In this document: in pieces, positions 34,681-41,242 of the stretch
How positions within the stretch are numbered: the stretch's first letter is position 1
How the letters are laid out: each line of letters starts with the position of its first letter
Assembly (NCBI GenBank): GCA_902798285.1
Contig: CADBVZ010000018.1
Span: 1 to 59,367 of the forward strand
Length of the DNA stretch: 59,367 nucleotides
Source: an uncultured Prevotella sp.
GTDB lineage: Bacteria > Bacteroidota > Bacteroidia > Bacteroidales > Bacteroidaceae
Direction: 5' to 3'
Notes under the pieces: model-generated
Seen by the model: only the letters and a program-made list of their open reading frames with translations
Told to the model about the DNA's origin: nothing
Databases searched by the model: none
Translations under genes and position numbers: made by a program

Positions 34681-35460
34681 TTAGGCCAATTCTTTCGTCA
34701 AGACGCTCTCCAATTCCTCTGCCGACAGACGCAGGCGGAAGTCGCCACCCATAGCCACAGAGATACCACCCGTCTCCTCAGAAACGATAATGGCAATAGC
34801 ATCGCTCTCCTGCGAGATTCCTAAAGCAGCCCTATGACGAAGGCCCAATTCTTTCGGAATATTAAGGTCATGACTCACGGGCAAGATACAGCCAGCAGCC
34901 TTGATACGTCGTTTGGAGATAACCATTGCCCCATCGTGAAGCGGAGCGTTCTTAAAGAATATGTTCTCTATGAGTTGCTGATTCACATTCGCATCAATCA
35001 GCGAACCTGTCTGCACAATATCTTCAAGGCGCACATGCCGCTCTATCACCATCAGAGCTCCAACCTTTCCACGACTCATATTCTGTGTAGCCATGACTAT
35101 TGGAATGATGCAGGTCATCATCTCCATCGTTGCTTCACGCTCATCATCGCCCTTGAAGAAAAATTTCTTCAAAGCTCGAACACGCTGATGGGCACCAAGG
35201 TTATAAAGGAATTTGCGGATGTCGTCTTGGAATATCACAATCAGCACGATGACACCTACCGACACAAGACTGTTCATGATAGAGCCCAACAAGCGCATCT
35301 CGATAACTTGCGATACAAAAATCCATACCACAATAATCACCATAATGCCTATAAACACATTCAGCGAACGTGATTCACGCATCAGTCGGTAGATGTAGTA
35401 AAGCATCATTGCGACTAGGAAGATGTCGATAAAATCCTTTATTCCAAAATCAAAGAACAT
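34681..35460 (-). CDS. cdaA: Diadenylate cyclase CdaA-type (c-di-AMP synthase)
   Basis: 259-aa membrane-bound diadenylate cyclase that makes the second messenger c-di-AMP from two ATP. Three hydrophobic helices occupy roughly residues 8-75, followed by the DAC domain with the catalytic APLHDGAMVI (DGA) and RHRAALGIS (RHR) motifs and the EETGGISVA segment. The start ATG lies only 4 bp after the folP stop, so the two are in one operon; this folP-cdaA pairing has no obvious metabolic reason but suggests a conserved arrangement. Confidence 0.93.
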   Translation of the reverse strand: MFFDFGIKDFIDIFLVAMMLYYIYRLMRESRSLNVFIGIMVIIVVWIFVSQVIEMRLLGSIMNSLVSVGVIVLIVIFQDDIRKFLYNLGAHQRVRALKKFFFKGDDEREATMEMMTCIIPIVMATQNMSRGKVGALMVIERHVRLEDIVQTGSLIDANVNQQLIENIFFKNAPLHDGAMVISKRRIKAAGCILPVSHDLNIPKELGLRHRAALGISQESDAIAIIVSEETGGISVAMGGDFRLRLSAEELESVLTKELA

Positions 35461-35464
35461 ATTA

Positions 35465-36268
35465 TTAGGTGTTAGGGGTAAGAGGTGAGAGGTGAGAGAA
35501 CACCTTTACACATTCCGCAGCTTCCTTCACATCGTGTACACGAAGTATGGAGGTTCCTTTCATCAGAGCTATTGTATTCAAGGCCGTAGTACCGTTAAGC
35601 GATTCATTGGGTGTACAGCCAAACAACTTATAAATCATCGACTTTCGGGAGATTCCTACGAGCAATGGCAGTTCCATGACCAGTAACTTCTCGAGTTCGC
35701 CCATGACCTCGTAGTTCTGTTCCAGCGTCTTCCCGAATCCGAAACCTGGATCTAGAATAATGTCCTTCACGCCCAAATCCCGTAGCTGCTGTACCTGGGT
35801 TGCGAAGGAAAGGAGCATCTTCTTGATGGTGGGCTGCTGCGACATTAATATATAAGGTACGCGAAGACGCGACACCATTCTATACATCTCCTCGCTACCC
35901 TCGCTAACGTCGTTGATGATGTCAGCACCAAACTCCTCCACAGCCATCCTCGCCACGTCAGGACGGAATGTATCTACCGAGATGACAGAATAGGGTAATT
36001 CACGACGAACGACATCCAGTCCGAAGCGCAAACGCTCCATCTCTTCTGCCTCAGAAACCTCCATCGCACCAGGACGAGTGGAATAGCCGCCTACATCAAT
36101 CATACTACCACCCTCAGCCACGATTTGATTGGCGCGAGCAGCAATATCCCGTTCCGTCTGCACCCTACTACCAGCATAAAAGGAATCGGGGGTAACGTTC
36201 AAGATACCCATCACTTGAGGCTGCGAGAAATCCATCAGCCTTCCGTGTAAATTCAGCGTATATTCCAT
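35465..36268 (-). CDS. folP: Dihydropteroate synthase
   Basis: 267-aa TIM-barrel enzyme joining p-aminobenzoate to the pterin pyrophosphate in folate synthesis, the target of sulfonamides. Motifs are VMGILNVTPDSFYAGS, GGSMIDVGGYSTRPGA, VISVDTFRPDVARMAVE, INDVSEGS, IILDPGFGFGKTLEQNYEVM, LLVGISRKSMI. The ATG at 36268 is used, since the TTG further upstream lies in the promoter. The last residues (FSHLSPLTPNT) are encoded by 7-bp repeat units (35477-35497) and look like a repeat-derived extension beyond the usual end of the enzyme. Confidence 0.95.
   Translation of the reverse strand: MEYTLNLHGRLMDFSQPQVMGILNVTPDSFYAGSRVQTERDIAARANQIVAEGGSMIDVGGYSTRPGAMEVSEAEEMERLRFGLDVVRRELPYSVISVDTFRPDVARMAVEEFGADIINDVSEGSEEMYRMVSRLRVPYILMSQQPTIKKMLLSFATQVQQLRDLGVKDIILDPGFGFGKTLEQNYEVMGELEKLLVMELPLLVGISRKSMIYKLFGCTPNESLNGTTALNTIALMKGTSILRVHDVKEAAECVKVFSHLSPLTPNT
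35477..35497. repeat. Three 7-bp units inside the 3' end of folP
   Basis: GGTAAGA GGTGAGA GGTGAGA on the plus strand. Read on the minus strand in the folP frame they give the FSHLSPLT tail. A related cluster lies at 7458-7485. Confidence 0.8.
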
Positions 36269-36277
36269 ATTCGCCCA

Positions 36278-36285
36278 CAAAGATA
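36278..36285 (-). promoter_or_regulatory. -7 box (TATCTTTG) for folP-cdaA
   Basis: It ends 9 bp before the folP ATG, so the transcript would have a 5' leader of only a few bases. Confidence 0.55.
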
Positions 36286-36297
36286 CAAATAATTATC

Positions 36298-36358
36298 CAC
36301 TAAGGGCACAAAGAACACATTTTTTTATTATTTTTTCGCCTCCTTTGTACCCTTAGTG
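36298..36358. repeat. 16-bp inverted repeat between folP and murF
   Basis: CACTAAGGGCACAAAG (36298-36313) and CTTTGTACCCTTAGTG (36343-36358) are complementary with one mismatch, 29 bp apart, between the two divergent promoters. It may be an operator or a dispersed repeat. Confidence 0.7.
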
Positions 36359-36370
36359 CACAAATTTCAC

Positions 36371-36378
36371 TATCTTTG
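36371..36378 (+). promoter_or_regulatory. -7 box (TATCTTTG) for murF
   Basis: TAnnTTTG match 21 bp before the murF ATG. A TTTG at 36344-36347 lies slightly far (23 nt) for a -33 box. Confidence 0.6.
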
Positions 36379-36398
36379 CAGCAAAAATTACGTAGTTT

Positions 36399-37739
36399 AT
36401 GGAAATTAAGGATCTATACAAGCTTTATCTGCAGCACCCTTGTATCACAACCGATAGTCGTGATTGTCCTGAGGGAAGCATCTTTCTGGCCTTGAAAGGC
36501 GAATCGTTCGACGGCAACAAGTTTGCTTTGTCTGCCCTCGAGAAAGGCTGTTCCTATGCTATCGTAGATGATGCATCGATTGCCCCCACGGGAGATGACA
36601 GATTTATCGTTGTCAACGATTGTCTGCAGACCTTTAAGGATCTGGCCCGTGAGCATCGTCGTCAGTTCGATATCCCAGTCATTGGCATCACTGGCACTAA
36701 CGGCAAGACTACCACCAAGGAACTCATTGCTGCAGTCCTTTCGCAGAAATACAATGTGCTCTATACTCAGGGCAATTTCAATAATGATGTAGGTGTGCCC
36801 AAGACGCTGTTCCGACTCACAAAGGAGCACGAGATAGCTGTCATCGAGATGGGCGCCAGCCATCCTGGCGACATCAAGACGCTTGCTGAGACTGCCGAGC
36901 CTACCTGCGGTCTGATTACCAATGTTGGCAGAGCCCACCTTCAGGGCTTTGGTTCTTTCGAGGGAGTTATCAAGACCAAGTGCGAACTCTATGATTTCCT
37001 CCGTACACGCGAAGATGGCCTCATCTTCATTAATGTGGACAACGAATTCCTCATCGATCAGATTGGCGACGATGAAGAAATCTGGATAACCCCCTACTCC
37101 ACTGATCCTGACAATCAGTACTCTTGCATCAGTGGCGAGATTATATCATGCGATCCCTTCTTGAAGTTCCGTTGGCGCGAGCCACTGATGACACTCGAGG
37201 AGGAAGGGCGTAGCACCAAGTGGCACAAGATTCAAACCCGACTCATTGGCTCTTATAATATTGACAACCTCTTGGCTGCCATCGCTGTAGGCATCAACTT
37301 TGGCGTTGATCGCAAGAAGATTTGTGCTGCCCTTGAGGAATACAAGCCTACAAACAATCGCAGTCAGATGACCATCACTGAGAAGAACCACCTGATTGTG
37401 GATGCCTATAATGCCAACCCAACCTCGATGCATGCTGCCCTCGACAACTTCAGTCTTATCCAGGCTGACAAGAAGATGGCCATCCTCGGACAGATGGGCG
37501 AGCTGGGCGAGGAAAGCGATAAGGAACATCGCATGCTGGTTGATCGTCTGGAGTCTGCTGGTTATGACGACGTTTGGCTCGTTGGTGACAACTTCAAGGA
37601 CATAGATTGTTCATTCCGCAAGTTCCATGATGTGGAGGAAGTGAAGGCTGCCATCAAGGACAACTGTCCTGAGGGATTCTATATCCTCATCAAAGGCAGC
37701 AATAGCAATAAACTTTTCCAATTGCCTGAACTACTGTGA
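36399..37739 (+). CDS. murF: UDP-N-acetylmuramoyl-tripeptide--D-alanyl-D-alanine ligase
   Basis: 446-aa Mur ligase that adds the D-Ala-D-Ala made by Ddl to the UDP-MurNAc-tripeptide in the cytosol. It shows the N-terminal substrate domain (TDSRDCPEGSIFLALKGESFDGN), ATP-binding loop VIGITGTNGKTTTKELI, EMGASHPGDI, TNVGRAHLQGFGS (carbamylated-Lys region follows) and the C-terminal domain with DAYNANPTSM and ILGQMGELGEESDKEH. Full length. The stop TGA overlaps the GTG start of the next lipoprotein gene, so the two are coupled. Confidence 0.95.
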   Translation: MEIKDLYKLYLQHPCITTDSRDCPEGSIFLALKGESFDGNKFALSALEKGCSYAIVDDASIAPTGDDRFIVVNDCLQTFKDLAREHRRQFDIPVIGITGTNGKTTTKELIAAVLSQKYNVLYTQGNFNNDVGVPKTLFRLTKEHEIAVIEMGASHPGDIKTLAETAEPTCGLITNVGRAHLQGFGSFEGVIKTKCELYDFLRTREDGLIFINVDNEFLIDQIGDDEEIWITPYSTDPDNQYSCISGEIISCDPFLKFRWREPLMTLEEEGRSTKWHKIQTRLIGSYNIDNLLAAIAVGINFGVDRKKICAALEEYKPTNNRSQMTITEKNHLIVDAYNANPTSMHAALDNFSLIQADKKMAILGQMGELGEESDKEHRMLVDRLESAGYDDVWLVGDNFKDIDCSFRKFHDVEEVKAAIKDNCPEGFYILIKGSNSNKLFQLPELL

Positions 37740-38599
37740 AGATTAGGGGATGCATCATATGGATCTGTCTGCTGGCCATCGTGGGCTGTCAGAAACAGAG
37801 GGAACTGCTCGACGAGGGCAATGCCGTCTATTATTGGCGCACTGACCTCAGACTTGACTCCACAGAAAGAGCCTTCCTCAGCCAGTACCATATTAATAAG
37901 GTGTATTGTCGCTACTTCGATGTGGTGATGAATGATGACGAGACAGAGCCCAAGCCCAATGCCACTATCACCTTCTCTGATAAGCTTCCTGACAGCATCG
38001 AGCTCATCCCCACCATTTATATCACGGAGGACTGCATGCACCAACCGCATCCTGATTTGGCAGAGAAGATTGTGAAGCGCATCCTCCAGATGAACGAGAC
38101 CAATGATATTAATAATGTACGCGAGATACAGATAGACTGCGATTACACTTCGAAGAGTCGTAATACCTATTACGAATTCCTGAAACAGGTGAAGGATGCC
38201 TGGGGTAAGACACTCTCCACCACTATTCGTCTGCACCAGCTCTCTATGAAGGTTCCCCCTGCCGATTATGGTGTGTTGATGGTTTACAACACTGGCGATC
38301 CTCGTAAATGGGAAGAGCGCAACCCCATTCTCGACATCCGCGATGTATCCATCTATCTCGACAAACTCGACGACTATCAGATGCCCCTGGCCTCAGCCTA
38401 TCCCGTTTTCCAATGGATCAGAAATATCCAAGGCGTCAGAGTGGAGCATACCGTCGAGGCCTCTGAGATTCTCTTGGTGAAGAAAGCCCTGGAGAAGGAG
38501 CGCAAGGATCTGAGTCGCTCTATCATCACCTATCACTTAGACAAAGATAACATTAACAGATATAAACCCAAAACCTATGAAGAGATTTATCATCATTAG
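37736..38599 (+). CDS. Unrecognised lipoprotein coupled to murF
   Basis: 287-aa predicted lipoprotein with a GTG start inside GTGA at the murF stop. The signal ends in the lipobox IVGC (residues 15-18). No family is recognised. The mature part has a regular pattern (VYYWRTDLRLDSTERAFLSQYHINKVYCRYFDV, IPTIYITEDCM, REIQIDCDYTSKSRNTYYEFL, GVLMVYNTGD) that looks like a TIM-barrel or glycoside-hydrolase-like fold: strands ending in acidic residues and a central D-x-D. This fold suggestion is tentative. The next gene starts 23 nt before this one ends, so murF, this gene and the 684-aa gene are one translationally coupled unit. Confidence 0.7.
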   Translation: MKIRGCIIWICLLAIVGCQKQRELLDEGNAVYYWRTDLRLDSTERAFLSQYHINKVYCRYFDVVMNDDETEPKPNATITFSDKLPDSIELIPTIYITEDCMHQPHPDLAEKIVKRILQMNETNDINNVREIQIDCDYTSKSRNTYYEFLKQVKDAWGKTLSTTIRLHQLSMKVPPADYGVLMVYNTGDPRKWEERNPILDIRDVSIYLDKLDDYQMPLASAYPVFQWIRNIQGVRVEHTVEASEILLVKKALEKERKDLSRSIITYHLDKDNINRYKPKTYEEIYHH

Positions 38600-40631
38600 T
38601 CTTCTGACAGCTCTCACGCTGCCATCGTTCGCTTGTGCCTGGGGCGACTGGGAGAACCCCTACTTGTACAGCATGTATACCCACGACCATTTCAGGGAGC
38701 GTGTTGAGAATGTGTGCAACGACAACTGGAAAGCCTATCTAGGCTCTACAGAGAAGTACTTCTGGTTCAACGCAGAAGAGGTGATCAAAGCTGCCCAGCA
38801 AAAGGGCGATGCCTTGATGGTAAGCTATGTGCAGAACCTGCAGAAGTATCTGGATTGCGTGAGCATTGAGGAGCGTAAGCAGTACGAGTGGAACTACCCC
38901 ACCAAGGAGGAGATCGATGCCCAGAAACGCGATCTTCAGGCCGTTCGCACCTACGCCCTTGGCAAGACCAAGAGTAAGCTCCGCTCTCAGCATGCCTTGC
39001 TCTACATGCGATGCAACATGATGCTGGGGCGCCATCAGGAGAACATCACTTTCTGGGAGCAGACTGCCAGCCAATTCATCGATACTGTCTACAAGGAGAT
39101 GATGAAGAACATCTATGCCGGAGCCCTTTACAAGACAGGGCGCGAGGCTGAAGCTGGAGAGTTGTTTGCCGAGATGAACGACTACGAGAGTCTGATGACC
39201 CAGTTCTATAAGAAGCGTTCTTACCTCGCTATTAGCCAGCACTACAAGCAGAACCCCAATTCGAAGGTGCTCCCCTTCCTGCTTCAGGACTTCGTGAACA
39301 ATGCCCAGGAGGCTGAAGACATGAAGAACGGAGGATTTGGAGGCAAGCTCTTCATTCGCGACATCAACGAGCAGGAATCCTGGCAGATGCAGCAATTCTG
39401 CGAGTTGGTACTTCGCGAGGGCAAGACTGAAACACCTATCATGTGGAAGGCAGCTAAGGCTTGGCTGGAATACCTCTCTGGTAAGAAAGAGGCAGCCCTC
39501 AAGGACATCAATGCAGCCATGAAGTTGGAAGGCACAGAGCGCATGAAGGAAAGCGCCCGAGTGCTGAAGCTCTACATCACAGGAGCCCAGGCCAAGCCCA
39601 GCGACGACTTCGATGAATATCTGGCCAACGAGCTGGAATGGCTCAAGCTGAAGGTCGGACAAGACGATTACTTCTCTCGCGCCATGTATCGCCTCTCGCA
39701 CCAGATCATCGAGCCCCACTATAAGTACAACTCTGAGCAACAGCTGGCCCTCATGCTCTTGACAGGTAACTATGGCTATGGGCTTAGCATCGACACCATG
39801 CAAGTGGACAAGCTGGAGAAGTTCCTCTATTACACCAAGACCCCAGGCAAGAAGCCCTTCGACAAATACCTCAAAACCCACATCGCACCTAAAGACTCCG
39901 ACCTCATAGAACTCATTGGTACGAAGTACATGCGAATAGCCCAGTGGGACAAGGCCATCGAATGGCTGAAGGATATCCCCGTGAGCTATTACAACAACAA
40001 TCGCACTAAGGGATACCTCTACTACTCCGTTGTGCGAAAATGGAATGTGGAGCCTTGGACTACTCGCCAGTGGGTGAAGGAGGATGAGATCTACCAGAGA
40101 GACCTCAAGTGGTGGAAGCATCGCAAACTCGACTTCTGCAAGGAGATGCAGATGATGGAGAGTTCGCTCAATCTGCTGAAGGGCAAAGCTCTCGAACAGC
40201 GCTATCTGAACCTCGCCACATACTACGCCCAGGCCAGCGTCAAGGGCGATTGCTGGTGGCTGTTGTGGGAAACAAAGAGCATTTACGACAAGGTTCGTGT
40301 CAACGAGGTCGACTTTGGCCAGAAGGCCTTGGAGTATCTGCAAAAGGCAGCTATGAGCAAAGATCCTGAAGTGAAGATGAAGGCCCTCTTCGCCATGGGC
40401 TATCGCGAGCTCTACACAGCTTCGCCCAATGCAGAGACCAATCTGTGGTATCACAGCGAATGGAGTTCAGAGGCAGGCGATATAGTTACAACCTATCAGC
40501 GTCAAAGTCCGCAGTTCAGAGCCTACCAAGGCCTCTTCGATCTAGTGGAGAACAGTTCGAAAGTGCCTACTTATATCAGTAAATGCGACGAGTTCCTGCA
40601 ATTCCGCAAGTACTATCGCCGAAATAAGTAA
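38577..40631 (+). CDS. Exported helical-repeat protein of unknown function
   Basis: 684-aa protein with a cleavable signal peptide (ends about SFACAWG, residues 18-22). The rest is almost wholly alpha-helical with repeated hairpins of TPR or SEL1-like character (LLYMRCNMMLGRHQENITFWEQ, YAGALYKTGREAEAGELFAEM, AAKAWLEYLSGKKEAALKDIN, GTKYMRIAQWDKAIEWLKDI, KALEYLQKAAMSKDPEVKMKALFAMGY). No enzyme motif is seen. It probably acts as a periplasmic or surface scaffold with the preceding lipoprotein, which it overlaps by 23 nt. A long open frame runs antisense to it but is judged a shadow. Confidence 0.7.
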   Translation: MKRFIIISLLTALTLPSFACAWGDWENPYLYSMYTHDHFRERVENVCNDNWKAYLGSTEKYFWFNAEEVIKAAQQKGDALMVSYVQNLQKYLDCVSIEERKQYEWNYPTKEEIDAQKRDLQAVRTYALGKTKSKLRSQHALLYMRCNMMLGRHQENITFWEQTASQFIDTVYKEMMKNIYAGALYKTGREAEAGELFAEMNDYESLMTQFYKKRSYLAISQHYKQNPNSKVLPFLLQDFVNNAQEAEDMKNGGFGGKLFIRDINEQESWQMQQFCELVLREGKTETPIMWKAAKAWLEYLSGKKEAALKDINAAMKLEGTERMKESARVLKLYITGAQAKPSDDFDEYLANELEWLKLKVGQDDYFSRAMYRLSHQIIEPHYKYNSEQQLALMLLTGNYGYGLSIDTMQVDKLEKFLYYTKTPGKKPFDKYLKTHIAPKDSDLIELIGTKYMRIAQWDKAIEWLKDIPVSYYNNNRTKGYLYYSVVRKWNVEPWTTRQWVKEDEIYQRDLKWWKHRKLDFCKEMQMMESSLNLLKGKALEQRYLNLATYYAQASVKGDCWWLLWETKSIYDKVRVNEVDFGQKALEYLQKAAMSKDPEVKMKALFAMGYRELYTASPNAETNLWYHSEWSSEAGDIVTTYQRQSPQFRAYQGLFDLVENSSKVPTYISKCDEFLQFRKYYRRNK

Positions 40632-40646
40632 TCCCCCTCGCTGAGG

Positions 40647-40725
40647 AATACGTGCAGAAAAGGGAGCCCCAAACCACCCAATTCAGTGGTTTTCGAAAAA
40701 AAATATCCCTTTTTCTGCACGTATT
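40647..40725 (+). terminator. Nested hairpin after the helical-repeat gene
   Basis: Outer arms 40647-40665 and 40706-40725 (AATACGTGCAGAAAA paired with TTTTCTGCACGTATT) enclose an inner stem AAACCAC/GTGGTTT (40671-40692), and a T-rich run follows the outer arm. It probably ends the murF transcript, although the long arms are unusual for a simple terminator. Confidence 0.55.
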
Positions 40726-40739
40726 TCATTTTTTTGCCG

Positions 40740-40747
40740 TAACTTTG
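40740..40747 (+). promoter_or_regulatory. -7 box (TAACTTTG) for tRNA-Pro
   Basis: TAnnTTTG match 33 bp before the tRNA 5' end. Confidence 0.55.
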
Positions 40748-40780
40748 CAGCCGATTTCTCAAAATCCGCCGATGGAAAAT

Positions 40781-40853
40781 CGGGATGTAGCGCAGTTGGT
40801 AGCGCACTACGTTCGGGACGTAGGGGTCGGGCGTTCGAGTCGCCTCATCCCGA
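40781..40853 (+). tRNA. tRNA-Pro (anticodon CGG)
   Basis: The 73-nt cloverleaf folds fully: acceptor CGGGATG/CATCCCG, D stem GCGC/GCGC, anticodon stem CTACG/CGTAG around loop TTCGGGA (anticodon CGG, reading CCG), TTCGAGT T-loop and discriminator A. The 3' CCA is not encoded (CTT follows). A terminator follows at 40880-40906. Confidence 0.97.
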
Positions 40854-40879
40854 CTTTTGAGACTTTACAGCATGATTGA

Positions 40880-40906
40880 GTGGTTGCCCAGCAGCCACTT
40901 TTTTTT
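40880..40906 (+). terminator. tRNA-Pro terminator
   Basis: GTGGTTGC/GCAGCCAC stem (one wobble, 3-nt loop) followed by eight T. Confidence 0.85.
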
Positions 40907-40929
40907 GTTTCCGAGCATAGAAGTTTAGC

Positions 40930-41035
40930 TTGTTTAGAAGTTTAGAAGTTTAGGATTTCAAGGTATATAGAAATAAAAATTAATTATATTTTTTTCTTTT
41001 TCTTATAAAATCCTAAATATCTAAACTTCTAAACT
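40930..41035. repeat. Long inverted repeat with 8-bp internal periodicity
   Basis: The arm at 40932-40958 (GTTTAGAA repeated, then GTTTAGGATTT) is complementary to 41007-41033 with two mismatches, separated by about 48 bp of AT-rich sequence. Confidence 0.75.
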
Positions 41036-41096
41036 TCATAACTTCCCCGGCCCATTAAGTAAGCACGTTTTTAGCCCATAATATAAGCGCTCAACC

Positions 41097-41155
41097 TTTA
41101 CTCGGAGTAAAGTGGGACTTTAGTCGGAGTAAAGTCCAGGTTTACTCCGACTAAA
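41097..41155. repeat. Palindromic TTTACTCsGAGTAAA repeat cluster (locus 2)
   Basis: TTTACTCGGAGTAAA at 41097-41111, then 15-bp arms TTTAGTCGGAGTAAA (41119-41133) and TTTACTCCGACTAAA (41141-41155) with a 7-nt loop. The paired change ACT/AGT keeps the hairpin intact compared with locus 1. Confidence 0.85.
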
Positions 41156-41242
41156 CCTCCAAATTCTCTAGAGAATTTTTGGGTTTGGATTATCCTCTCT
41201 ATCAGTCTGGATAGTTCTGACTATGACTTTGGATAGTCTAAA

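Larger units (their letters stand above)
40632..41242. other. 611-bp non-coding region: tRNA, hairpins and repeats
   Basis: Holds a nested hairpin (40647-40725), the tRNA-Pro gene and its terminator, a pair of long inverted arms (40930-41035), the palindromic repeat cluster (41097-41155), a perfect palindrome AAATTCTCTAGAGAATTT (41161-41178) and a twice-repeated TGGATAGT (about 41208 and 41231). No protein gene is supported. Confidence 0.8.

Noticed and set aside
38739-40454. 571-codon open frame on the minus strand opposite the helical-repeat gene
   Set aside because: Its translation is rich in Leu, His and Val with no domain or start context, as expected for the antisense of a Lys/Glu/Gln-rich helical protein. 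The plus-strand gene has a signal peptide and coupled start.
40781-40853. tRNA-Pro 3' end as an integration site
   Set aside because: No repeat of the tRNA 3' end is seen downstream and no integrase is nearby.
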